Positions 36,378-44,520 of a stretch of 64,000 nucleotides of DNA are shown here, one piece after another (position 1 is the first letter of the stretch; the number at the start of each line of letters is the position of its first letter). A program made the position numbers and the translations under genes. The notes under the pieces are model-generated. The model searched no databases and was not told where the DNA came from. It saw only the letters and a list, made by a program, of their open reading frames with translations. Where the stretch lies: assembly GCF_010731775.1 (NCBI RefSeq), contig NZ_AP022590.1, positions 2,294,001-2,358,000 on the forward strand, read 5' to 3'. Source of the DNA: Mycobacterium mantenii. Lineage in GTDB: Bacteria; Actinomycetota; Actinomycetes; Mycobacteriales; Mycobacteriaceae.

Positions 36378-36800
36378 CTAACCGGACCCGTGGACCTTGG
36401 GCATCGACACACGGCTGGCGCGCACGGTGATCGTGGTGCGGGCCGCGCCCGGTGGGTCGTAGGGATACTTGTCAACGCCCATGTACTCGCGGGCGAATGA
36501 GTCGATGTAGGCGCGATCGCTGTCATCGGCGAGCTCCGCGACCCCGCGGATCTCTACATAAGTGCGTGGGTTTTCCGGATCGGGAACACAAACTGTAATT
36601 CGCCGGTCACGTTCGAGGTTGCGCACCTTTTGCCGGTCGGACAGCGTGCTGATCTTTAGAACGTCGCCATCGCGAACGATCCCGACGGGTACGACGGACA
36701 TGTGCCCATCGGGCCGCATGGTCGAGATGTAGCCGATCCGCATCCCGGTGAGAAATTCCCGCGCCCGCTCGGGAATCGGGAGGTCATTTTCGGCGCCCAT
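36378..36800 (-). CDS. PPOX-class flavin or F420-dependent oxidoreductase
   Basis: 140 residues from ATG 36800 (GGAGCAGG upstream). An in-frame TTG at 36872 overlaps the upstream stop by four bases and is an alternative start. The split-barrel fold of pyridoxamine-phosphate-oxidase-like proteins is evident: IGYISTMRPDGHMSVVPVGI, STLSDRQKVRNLERDRRITV and YVEIRGVAEL. Such proteins reduce small substrates with F420H2 or FMN. It follows the heme-oxygenase-like gene directly, so both probably act together. Confidence 0.83.
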   Translation of the reverse strand: MGAENDLPIPERAREFLTGMRIGYISTMRPDGHMSVVPVGIVRDGDVLKISTLSDRQKVRNLERDRRITVCVPDPENPRTYVEIRGVAELADDSDRAYIDSFAREYMGVDKYPYDPPGAARTTITVRASRVSMPKVHGSG

Positions 36801-36868
36801 ACCTGCTCCATTCCCCTCATGCCGCGGCATTGTCCTCGTTGCGAGTTGGTTGATGGGAGGTTCGAAGA

Positions 36869-37714
36869 TCAACTGACCAGCGCGGGCCGAGGCTGATAGA
36901 CCGTTCCGGCCGCTTCCGCCGCCAGCCGACGCACCTCGTGCGCTTGCAGCACATAAGTTTTAAACGAATTGGTCATCGCCCAGATCGCCTCTCGCTGAAG
37001 TTCTGGCGTGTGCGCATACTTGACGAGCATTGCCAATTCGCCTCCGCCGTGGAACCGGTCCTTATAGGCGTGCAGCGCGAAGAACTTCAGCGAACCCTCC
37101 GGCATGCCCAACCGTTGATGAAACGTGACCCCGCCCAGATCCTGGTTGGCCTTCGCCATTGCCTCCGCGCCGATCAGCCGCTCGCGAGCCTTGATCGCCG
37201 GCTCAGACATCGCGATCTCCAGCCCGGCGATGGCAGCGTAGCCGGGAAGCCATCCAAGTGTCCTGGTCATGTTCTCCCAGGTGTGGATGCAGGCGAGGAT
37301 GGCCGGGGTCGGCTGGGTCGCGAAGATCTCCTCGCGGCTGACACCACAAAGCTCGGCCTCGTCGTAGAGCAGGTCGATGTGGCACTGGCCATCGGCATCA
37401 CTGTCACCGACCTCCTCGTCGACGCAGTCGTTGATGATCTCTCTGCGCACGTCCTGGTAGGGGCACAGCGACGCGATCGACATCAGCCAGCTCGGGAACT
37501 TCCACGCGAAAAATGACATGTATTTCAGGTATGTGCCGTGATACAGGCGAGCCCCGGCCGCGTCGAGCTCCTGCGGGATCGCCGACGACACTCCTGATTC
37601 GACGAGCACGCGAGCCAGCGCGTCGCAGAAGGTTGCCTCGAACTCCTCCGGCGACATCGCGCCCGGCTCGTAGACGGGGGTGGGGCGGCTGCGGCCATCG
37701 CAAGGCATTGTCAT
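36869..37714 (-). CDS. Heme-oxygenase-like diiron (iron-containing redox enzyme) protein
   Basis: 281 residues from ATG 37714 (GGAGGC upstream). The pattern fits heme-oxygenase-like diiron oxidases (HDO): E100/E101 and H112 in the segment ending DADGQCHIDLL, E166 in AIAGLEIAMSE, and the diagnostic H215-x3-D219-x2-H222 in ALHAYKDRFHGGGE. Known relatives carry out O2-dependent decarboxylation, N-oxygenation or C-C cleavage. The gene overlaps the PPOX gene through TTGA. A paralogue with the same ALHAYKD-x-FHGGGE signature starts at the right edge of the window (63801). Confidence 0.85.
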   Translation of the reverse strand: MTMPCDGRSRPTPVYEPGAMSPEEFEATFCDALARVLVESGVSSAIPQELDAAGARLYHGTYLKYMSFFAWKFPSWLMSIASLCPYQDVRREIINDCVDEEVGDSDADGQCHIDLLYDEAELCGVSREEIFATQPTPAILACIHTWENMTRTLGWLPGYAAIAGLEIAMSEPAIKARERLIGAEAMAKANQDLGGVTFHQRLGMPEGSLKFFALHAYKDRFHGGGELAMLVKYAHTPELQREAIWAMTNSFKTYVLQAHEVRRLAAEAAGTVYQPRPALVS

Positions 37715-37944
37715 CTCAGGGCCTCCATCCGGCGGGTTAGGTTAAGTTTTTTCAGTTTCTTACTACGCTGAGGTTTTGAGGATGTCAAGGCCACACGCCC
37801 ATCGCCTCGGACGTGCAACGCCCTGTAAACGTGCGCCGGTTTCTCGGGTGGCGCGACGTCAAGGAGGTCGCCGCCATCGCCCGGCGCGGCCGGGTCAATC
37901 GGCCAGGTCAGTCGGCCAGTTGAAGCACATTGCGCCGGTCGGCG

Positions 37945-38670
37945 TCAGCGTGTGGTGCGTCGCCAAGGTTTTTTGCGCCGCCAGTTTCGCCCAGGGTCAG
38001 TCGCGACGGCACCCCGGCCTACAGGCTCGCGCTGGTTACCCGTACCGAGCGCGCGACTGAAGATGTATGCAAGAGCGTCGATCAGGTCGTCCACTGAGCC
38101 CGTTCCCCATTCACCGAGCTGGGGCGCAAGCATGCACATACGGTCGAGCAACATCGTGAGCGCGGCGCCAAGGGTTACGGGGTTGATCGAAGGATCGACT
38201 CGACCCTCGCGTTGTCCGGCCCGGATGAACGCTTCGATACCAGCGACCATCGGACGGAACATCTCGGCGCGAATTGTTTGAAAGCGCTCGTCACCTGCGG
38301 CTACTGCGATGTTCCGGGCCCACAGGACCGCACGGTGGGCCTCCCAGTACTCGAAAAAACGGGCGATGAAAGCTCGCGTGCTTTCCGCGGAGCCGTCGCC
38401 GTTGGTCAGGCCTTCATCATCGAGGGAGAACGTCGGAAGGAAGCCGCCGATCTCTGCACACAGCGCGAGGATGGCCTCGTCGAGATCGTTGAAGTACTGG
38501 TAAAAGGCCGGGGGTGAAATCCCGACATCCTCTGCCACATCCGCCAGCCGCAGGCCGCGTAAGCCCTGCCGCTCAATAGCGCCAGCGACGGCCTCGAGGA
38601 TCCGCTGACGCGTGCGGATTCCGCGTTGGCCAAGGGGCTGTCCGTCAGTCGATGTCGGGACCGTCACCAT
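37945..38670 (-). CDS. TetR family transcriptional regulator
   Basis: 241 residues. The helix-turn-helix is clear: RTRQRILEAVAGAIERQG, then LADVAEDVGISPPAFYQYF. The C-terminus ends in a basic tail (NWRRKKPWRRTTR). It diverges from the P450 gene at 38745 with 74 bases between, so it likely regulates that P450 and the extradiol dioxygenase. TATAGT lies eight bases before the ATG, fitting a leaderless transcript. Confidence 0.87.
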   Translation of the reverse strand: MVTVPTSTDGQPLGQRGIRTRQRILEAVAGAIERQGLRGLRLADVAEDVGISPPAFYQYFNDLDEAILALCAEIGGFLPTFSLDDEGLTNGDGSAESTRAFIARFFEYWEAHRAVLWARNIAVAAGDERFQTIRAEMFRPMVAGIEAFIRAGQREGRVDPSINPVTLGAALTMLLDRMCMLAPQLGEWGTGSVDDLIDALAYIFSRALGTGNQREPVGRGAVATDPGRNWRRKKPWRRTTR

Positions 38671-38744
38671 GGGTGCGAACTATACCGTGGGAGTTTTCCC
38701 GAATTAACTTCACTTTAGTCCGGTCGACGCTGTACCTTGCGTCC

Positions 38745-40004
38745 ATGGCTGTCGAAACGGGGATAACGTGCCTCGACGAGATCGACCTCACCGATTACGA
38801 GCTTTATCGCCACGGCTTCCCCCACGAGGTCTTCACATTCCTGCGGGACGAGGCACCGGTTTGGCGTCATCCCGCGACGTCCGGCGCCCAACAGATCGGC
38901 GGATCGTTCTGGGTGGTATCCAGGCACGCCGACGTTGTTGCGCTAAGTCGAGATCATGCCCGCTTTCGCTCCCACGAGGGACCGTCGTTGCCCGGTGATC
39001 CCCCGCGCAGTCGGGGCATGAGGCTGGTGTCGATGGACCCGCCGGAGCACACCCGGCTTCGCGCGCTTATCAGCAAGGGCTTTACCCCGCGGATGACGGC
39101 CAAGCTCGAGGATCAGGCACGGCAGTGGGCGGCCACCATCATCGACAACGCCATCGACCGGGGCGACTGCAACTTCGTGAACGAGGTGGCATACCAGCTC
39201 CCGCTGCACATGATCGCCGACATCGTGGGGATTCCTCGTAGTGACCGGGAATGGCTCTTCGGCAAGGTCAACGTGCTGCTCCAGGCCAGCGATCCTCGTT
39301 CATTCCTGAAGCCCCAAGAGCGCGAAGCCATCATGGGAGAGATGTTCAGCTACGCTCACGAGCTAGGCGCAGCAAAGCGGCGAGAGCCTGCTGACGACGT
39401 CTGGACCAAGCTGACCACGGCGCAGATCGACCAACCCGACGGCAGTCGCACGACGCTCAGCGAACTCGAACTCGATCTGTTCTTCATCGTGCTGGTCTTC
39501 GCGGGAAGCGAAACCACGCGCAACGCGATCGCCGGCGGCTTGCTTGCGCTGCTCGAGCATCCCGACCAGTTCAACCGCATACGCGCCGACCCGTCCGTGA
39601 TGCCGACCGCGGTTGAGGAGATCTGTCGTTGGTCATCACCGGTTTCGTACTTCCGGCGCACCGCAGTCGAGGACCTCGTCGTCGGTGACGTGCCTATCGA
39701 GGCGGGCGACGCCGTGAGCTTGTGGTTCGCATCGGCGAACTTCGACGCGGAGGTCTTCGCCGATCCGTTCACCTTCGACGTCGGTCGGGAGCGCAACCCT
39801 CATGTTGTGTTCGGTGGCGGCGGTGCCCATTACTGCCTCGGTGCGAATCTCGCGAAGCGTGAGATCCGGGTGATGTTCGAGGAGCTCACCGCACGGGTTG
39901 CCGACGTCGGCCTGACTGCCAAGCCGGAGTACAGCGTGCAAGGCGCCGAAAACCCCATCACCGTCTCGCTGAAAAACCTGCCGGTTCACCTCAAGCCGCA
40001 ATAA
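38745..40004 (+). CDS. Cytochrome P450 (CYP124/125/142-like heme loop)
   Basis: 419 residues from ATG 38745, where the family start GITCLDEIDLTDYELYRHG begins. Heme loop FGGGGAHYCLG with Cys364, the form seen in mycobacterial sterol and lipid hydroxylases; I-helix LVFAGSETTRNAI; K-helix EEICRW, with ExxR as EICR. TACCTT lies six bases before the ATG, so the transcript may be leaderless. The extradiol dioxygenase gene starts 10 bases after its stop, so the pair is almost certainly one operon. Confidence 0.93.
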   Translation: MAVETGITCLDEIDLTDYELYRHGFPHEVFTFLRDEAPVWRHPATSGAQQIGGSFWVVSRHADVVALSRDHARFRSHEGPSLPGDPPRSRGMRLVSMDPPEHTRLRALISKGFTPRMTAKLEDQARQWAATIIDNAIDRGDCNFVNEVAYQLPLHMIADIVGIPRSDREWLFGKVNVLLQASDPRSFLKPQEREAIMGEMFSYAHELGAAKRREPADDVWTKLTTAQIDQPDGSRTTLSELELDLFFIVLVFAGSETTRNAIAGGLLALLEHPDQFNRIRADPSVMPTAVEEICRWSSPVSYFRRTAVEDLVVGDVPIEAGDAVSLWFASANFDAEVFADPFTFDVGRERNPHVVFGGGGAHYCLGANLAKREIRVMFEELTARVADVGLTAKPEYSVQGAENPITVSLKNLPVHLKPQ

Positions 40005-40014
40005 GGGAGAACAG

Positions 40015-40974
40015 ATGAAATTCCACGGACTCGGATACATCGGTTTCACGGCGCCGGACCCCGCTGCCTGGCTTCACTTCGGGACCGACGTGCTGGGACT
40101 GATGCCCGCGCGGGCGCTCCCGGGCGAGACCTTCGTTATCCCAGGTGTTGCGGGAACAGGTCCCGCGAGCGGTGGTTCCGGCGTCGCACCTGACGGGTCC
40201 GTCTATCTCAAGATGGACGACCACCAGTGGCGCATCGCCATCCACCCCGGCGAAGCGGCCGGCATCGCGTACTTGGGTTTCCAGGTCAGCGATGAGCCAG
40301 CGCTCGCTGAGGCGATGGCGACCATCGCGGCGTCAGGAACGCGGATCCAGGCTGGGACGGCCGAAGAAGCGGCCGTCCGGGGCGTCGGAGGCCTCGCGTG
40401 GTGCACCGACCCGTCAGGCAACCGCGTCGAGCTCTTTCACAGCCCGGTCCACGACCGCAACTTCGTGTCGCCTCATGGCGTCGAATTCCTCACCGGCGAC
40501 CTCGGTCTCGGTCACGCGCTGCTGTTCGTCGCTGACATCGATGCCAGCCTCGCCTTTTTCCGTGACGTCCTAGGTTTCCGGCGCTCTGACTTCATCCTGC
40601 CGGGCCCGGGAACGTCGGTGCACTTCCTGCGGTGTACCCCGCGCCACCACTCAATCGGCTTGGCGCACATGGGCCCGTTCGACGCGATGCACCACCTCAT
40701 GCTCGAAACTACATCGCTCGATGCGCTGGGCGCCGTGTTGGACCGGGCGATGGACGCGGGGGCAGCGATCACCAAGACACTGGGCCGCCACTTGAACGAC
40801 CGAATGGTTTCGTTCTATATGCGCAGTCCTGCGGGATTCGAGGTGGAGGTCGGCTTCGACGGGCTGCTGGTCGACGACAATTGGTGCGACCGCGAAGCCG
40901 CGGGCGGCGAACCATGGGGCCACAAGGGCGTCAACATCCCGTTGCGCGAGGAGTCTGCATCATCACGGTCATAA
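40015..40974 (+). CDS. Type I extradiol ring-cleavage dioxygenase (BphC/HsaC-like)
   Basis: 319 residues with AAGGGAGA before ATG 40015. Two-domain VOC fold with the iron ligands and active-site residues of BphC-type enzymes by alignment: H167 (GLGHALLFVAD), H212, H227 (DAMHHLMLE), H259 (GRHLNDRMVSFY), Y268 and E278 (SPAGFEVEVG). Spacings H212-H227, H259-Y268 and Y268-E278 equal those in BphC. It would cleave a catechol next to the hydroxyl groups, opening an aromatic ring, so the pathway appears to include an aromatic catecholic intermediate. It is likely co-transcribed with the P450. Confidence 0.93.
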   Translation: MKFHGLGYIGFTAPDPAAWLHFGTDVLGLMPARALPGETFVIPGVAGTGPASGGSGVAPDGSVYLKMDDHQWRIAIHPGEAAGIAYLGFQVSDEPALAEAMATIAASGTRIQAGTAEEAAVRGVGGLAWCTDPSGNRVELFHSPVHDRNFVSPHGVEFLTGDLGLGHALLFVADIDASLAFFRDVLGFRRSDFILPGPGTSVHFLRCTPRHHSIGLAHMGPFDAMHHLMLETTSLDALGAVLDRAMDAGAAITKTLGRHLNDRMVSFYMRSPAGFEVEVGFDGLLVDDNWCDREAAGGEPWGHKGVNIPLREESASSRS

Positions 40975-41376
40975 GCGGGTAAGTCACCGAGAGCCGACCT
41001 GCTGAAGTTTCGATCAGCCGTGACTTTGACGGATGGGTGTCCTCGTGGTCGAAAGGCACACTGCGCAAACGCTATTCATCTTCAGCGGTCAGCGCGGTAT
41101 TCGAGGTGACCTCAGCGGCGGGTAAGGCTACCAAATCCCTCCGATGACCCCTGCCAGCTATGGTGGACATCCTCCCGCCGAGACGCGGCGACTTCAGCCC
41201 TGGCGCCTCGTTAAGCGGTGTGACGATTCTGATAACGGGCGCTGGACAATTTGCCGACGACCGTCAGCCAGCCATATTCTGCGGCGGCCGATTGTTCAAC
41301 TGCGCTCCCCCACCTAGCTGTTCGGAAAGTCGCGGGTGCGGCCGTCGGCGTCGCGGCACCTAGGCCGGGCGCCCGG
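40975..41376. other. Gene-free interval
   Basis: I see no supported gene, repeat or strong hairpin in these 402 bases between the extradiol dioxygenase and the convergent VOC gene. Confidence 0.5.
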
Positions 41377-41778
41377 TCACCGGCCTTGCATTTCCAGCCA
41401 GTTGCCGTCGGGATCCTGGATCGTCGTCGCAACGACGCCCGGCCGGATCTCGCGTGGTTCCGAGCTGATGTTGACACCGAACTCTCGGCACGCAGCGACT
41501 ACGTCATTCAGGTTGCTCATGGTCAGCGTCAGGTAGCGGATTCCGGTAGCGGCATACATCGAGTCGTTGACAGCGCTCGCCGCCGGCGCGCTCGCCGGCA
41601 CCAAAAGGCGCAGGATGCTCTCGCCCACGACTAGCCGGTGTACCGTGCCGAACCCGGGAAATGAGATCGGTTCGGCGGTGCTGAATCCTAGGACGTCGCG
41701 GTAGAAGGCGAGCATCTTGTCGGCGTTCGTCGTAACGATACCCACGTCCAGAGCGGGCTTGCTGAGTTCGGCGGCCAT
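41377..41778 (-). CDS. VOC (glyoxalase/bleomycin resistance) superfamily protein
   Basis: 133 residues from ATG 41778 (GAGGAG upstream). It has paired beta-alpha-beta modules: LDVGIVTTNADKMLAFYRDV, LRLLVPASAP, IRYLTLTMSNLNDVVAACRE and VVATTIQDPDGNWLEMQ. A single VOC domain usually acts as a lyase, isomerase or binding protein as a dimer. The N-terminal metal position is Val or Ile rather than His, and the C-terminal Glu (LEMQ) is present, so metal binding is uncertain. The upstream open frame (41688-42044) overlaps its start by 91 bases. Confidence 0.8.
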   Translation of the reverse strand: MAAELSKPALDVGIVTTNADKMLAFYRDVLGFSTAEPISFPGFGTVHRLVVGESILRLLVPASAPAASAVNDSMYAATGIRYLTLTMSNLNDVVAACREFGVNISSEPREIRPGVVATTIQDPDGNWLEMQGR

Positions 41779-42044
41779 TGAGCACTCCTCACTTCGTAGT
41801 TATGCGTTGGATCGGTCAGGTGAGCGGCACGCCACGGCACCCTGGGCCTCTCGGAATAAGCCAGGGCCTCCCAGCCGTCTGACGCGGACGACGCCTTCGG
41901 ACGCGCGACCTCGTCATGGATGGCTTCTGTGACACGGTCGTTGTACTCGGTGGCCTGTTGTTCGGTCGCGAGATCGATGGTCGGCATTTGCGACACCGGT
42001 CGTGGCAGCGCACGAATCTCCGCCACCGCTTGCTGACCCGTCAT
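41688..42044 (-). CDS. Uncharacterised small protein, possibly frameshifted
   Basis: 118 residues from ATG 42044 with AAGGAATACCC upstream. The first about 80 residues read like protein (GQQAVAEIRALPRPV, LATEQQATEYNDRV), but the last about 30 overlap the start of the VOC gene in another frame, which is unusual in this window where overlaps are mostly four bases. The true stop may have been lost by a frameshift near 41790. I recognise no family. A CTTA-N7-TAAG-like site lies 70 bases upstream. Confidence 0.45.
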   Translation of the reverse strand: MTGQQAVAEIRALPRPVSQMPTIDLATEQQATEYNDRVTEAIHDEVARPKASSASDGWEALAYSERPRVPWRAAHLTDPTHNYEVRSAQWPPNSASPLWTWVSLRRTPTRCSPSTATS

Positions 42045-42114
42045 GGGTATTCCTTCTCGCGCCACTGCGACTTCTCGGGGCGGACTTGGCCTTCCAGAGA
42101 CCGCCGAGGCGTAG

Positions 42115-42130
42115 GTTAATCTGTTTAAGC
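42115..42130. promoter_or_regulatory. Candidate operator, site 6 of CTTA-N7-TAAG
   Basis: On the minus strand it reads GCTTAAACAGATTAAC, half-sites CTTA and TAAC seven bases apart, 11 of 16 matches to site 2. It lies between the divergent small gene at 42044 and the LLM gene at 42226. Confidence 0.4.
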
Positions 42131-42225
42131 AGAGTATGTCCAGGGCTTCCCCGAGTGGGCCTACGACGATGGACATCTGACGCGCCGAGACCGATGCCAG
42201 CGGGACAATGCCTTACTGTTCATCC

Positions 42226-43146
42226 GTGCGCTTTGCGATCACTTATCCAATGATCACCCGTCCCTACAGCGCTGAACTCGTCTCCGGCGCCGGTGTCGCA
42301 CGTGTGGCATCGGCGGCCGAGGCGGCGGGGTTCCACGGCCTTGGGTTTACCGACCACCCTGCCCCCACGCAGCGCTGGCTCGAACACGGTGGCCACGACG
42401 CACTCGATCCCTTCGTCGCGATGGGCTTCGCCGCCGCAGGCACCACGACGCTGCGGCTGATTCCGAATATCGTGGTACTGCCCTATCGCAACCCCTTCGT
42501 GGTCGCCAAGGCGGGTGCCACGCTCGACCTTCTGTCCGATGGCCGCTTCACACTCGCGGTCGGAGCGGGGTACCTCAAACGCGAGTTCGCCGCGCTCGGC
42601 GTGGACTACAACGAACGCAATGCGTTGTTCGATGAGAGCCTTGAGGTGATCCACGCCATCTGGACCGGTGACGAGATTTCCTATCAGGGCGAACACTTCA
42701 CGGCGAAAGGAATCACCGCGCACCCGCGGCCGGTGAGCCGGCCGCATCCGCCGATCTGGATCGGGGGCAACACCCGAACCGCCCGCCGCCGCGTCGCGAC
42801 GCACGGCGACGGCTGGTGCCCCTTCCAAGCGGCCCCGGGAGTGGCTGCCACGGCCGGGACGAGCCCTCTGGATTCAGCGGACAAGCTGGTCGAGTGCGTC
42901 GACGATCTGCGCCGCTGCTTCGACGAGGCAGGCCGAGACTGGTCGGGCATTGACATCTCATTCACCAACGTCGACGGCGGCAACCCGGCCGCCGACGGGT
43001 TTAATGCCGACACTTACTTGGAGGCGCTCGACAAGCTTGCCGCCATTGGCGTGACCTGGGTGCAGGTGCCGTTGCCCGGGGACAGCTTGGAGCACGTCAT
43101 CGAGACAATCGATCGTTTCGGCTCGTCGGTGATCAAAGCGGCGTGA
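42226..43146 (+). CDS. LLM class (luciferase-like) F420-type oxidoreductase
   Basis: 306 residues from GTG 42226, chosen because members start with a short beta strand (RFAITYPM) there. Family features: GFHGLGFTDHPAPTQRW, the LIPNIVVLPYRNPFVVAKAGA segment, LSDGRFTLAVGAGYLKREF and HPPIWIGGNTRTARRRVATHGDGWCPF. Mycobacterial members bind coenzyme F420 and oxidise alcohols or reduce ketones and enones; flavin use cannot be excluded. A second LLM gene is at 58372. Confidence 0.9.
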   Translation: MRFAITYPMITRPYSAELVSGAGVARVASAAEAAGFHGLGFTDHPAPTQRWLEHGGHDALDPFVAMGFAAAGTTTLRLIPNIVVLPYRNPFVVAKAGATLDLLSDGRFTLAVGAGYLKREFAALGVDYNERNALFDESLEVIHAIWTGDEISYQGEHFTAKGITAHPRPVSRPHPPIWIGGNTRTARRRVATHGDGWCPFQAAPGVAATAGTSPLDSADKLVECVDDLRRCFDEAGRDWSGIDISFTNVDGGNPAADGFNADTYLEALDKLAAIGVTWVQVPLPGDSLEHVIETIDRFGSSVIKAA

Positions 43147-43743
43147 CGGGAGTCGCGACGATGTCGCGGCACAACGCAAAGTAGCTCGACGCGCAGGTCG
43201 CCGTCGCCGAAAGCCTGGAAGGCGTGGGCGCCCGATATCCCGGGTTCAGGCACTCGGGTGGGCACCAAGATGTCGACTGCAGTCATGGGCGTTGACGTTT
43301 CTACACTCCTGTTGCTACGGTCTAATTGCCAGCCGCTCGCCGCCTATTACCCATCGCGGACCAATGACGCCATCTTTCCCGGCTCCAATGAGGCGCTGCA
43401 ATCAGCTGTCAGTACCATTCCCGCGGTCACGCCGCCTTCCGCGGGCGATAACGAAAAGAACCTGCTCGCGTTCCGTGGATCGAAGCGTCGTCCTTGGATC
43501 GGAACGAAATGACACCGCCTCACGCAAGAGATGCGTCGCCAAGGACGAGGGTCAATGGCTTATCTTGAACCGTCCGTCCCGGTTGCGCCGAGATCATCGA
43601 GGATATCGAGGTCGGTTTCCACGACTCAAACAATCTCCGCGCACGTTCGCACTCGGGCAAGTGGCCACTGAGTCATGCCCCTCGCCATACCGCAGCGAAT
43701 TTCCGCCCACCACCCGCTGGCGGCTAACCAGGAGGAACTCGAG
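43147..43743. other. Gene-free interval before the CAP gene
   Basis: No supported gene in 597 bases. A plus-strand frame ending at about 43725 contains AEIIEDIEVGFHDSNNLRA, which reads like protein, but it has no clear start and no match I can name. AGGAGGAACTC precedes the next gene. Confidence 0.35.
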
Positions 43744-44421
43744 ATGCATTACACGCCACTGACTTTGACTGCGTTGGCCACGGTCGCCGTCGGCGCTGTG
43801 CTGGGTACGCCGGCCGGACGCGCCGATGGTGACAACAACACACTCATACCGAACAACAAGCGGCTCAACGACGGCGTGGTCGCCAATACCTACACCATGC
43901 AGCATCAGGCGGGGTGCTCCAATGACGTCAGGATCAGCCCGCAGCTGCAACTCGCCGCCCAGTGGCACGCCCGGGATGTGCTGAACAACCGCAATCTGGA
44001 CGGTGACATCGGCTCAGACGGGTCGGCTCCGCAAGATCGCGCCAACGCGGCCGGCTTTCATGGTCCGGTGGCCGAAACGGTGGCGATCAACCCCGCAGTG
44101 GCAATCAGCGGCATAGAACTGATCCACCAGTGGTATTACAACCCCGCCTATAACGCCATTATGTCCAACTGCGCTAACTCCGAAGTCGGAGTGTGGTCAG
44201 AAAACAGCCCGGACCGCACAGTCGTAGTCGCCGTCTACGGACAGCCACAGGGGCGCTCCCCAGCGGAGACACCGCCGCTGGGCGGGCCCGACGGTCAACG
44301 AGACATCCCGCTCGATCCCAGCCCCGATTATGACGCCAGCGACGAACTCCAGTACGGCATCAACTGGTTCCCGTGGATCCTGCGGGGCGTCTACCCACCG
44401 CCGGGCAATCCGCCGCAATAG
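43744..44421 (+). CDS. Secreted CAP (SCP/PR1) domain protein
   Basis: 225 residues from ATG 43744, placed by AGGAGGAACT upstream; the frame is open further upstream. A signal peptide covers about residues 1-27 (TLTALATVAVGAVLGTPAGRA). The CAP domain follows: SPQLQLAAQWHARDVLNN, AETVAINPAVA, IMSNCANSEVGVWSE and RTVVVAVYGQPQG, with two Cys likely to pair. CAP proteins of mycobacteria are secreted and have mostly unknown function. It has a Pro/Gly-rich C-terminus ending in PPPGNPPQ. Confidence 0.88.
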   Translation: MHYTPLTLTALATVAVGAVLGTPAGRADGDNNTLIPNNKRLNDGVVANTYTMQHQAGCSNDVRISPQLQLAAQWHARDVLNNRNLDGDIGSDGSAPQDRANAAGFHGPVAETVAINPAVAISGIELIHQWYYNPAYNAIMSNCANSEVGVWSENSPDRTVVVAVYGQPQGRSPAETPPLGGPDGQRDIPLDPSPDYDASDELQYGINWFPWILRGVYPPPGNPPQ

Positions 44422-44520
44422 GGCCAAGCGTCGAATCGCGGTCCTGCGGGCCGAAAACGGAAGCCTTTGTTCGGCCGCCCCGCCGTGCGAATCGGCTGCC
44501 CGAGCGCCAACAACAGCACG

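Noticed and set aside
37738..37775. Another possible CTTA-N7-TAAG operator before the heme-oxygenase-like gene
   Set aside because: The region is AT-rich (GTTAAGTTTTTTCAG) but the second half-site is missing at the required spacing.
38702..38720. Possible operator ATTAACTTCACTTTAG before the 38745 P450
   Set aside because: Half-sites are degenerate and the spacing differs by one base from the other sites.
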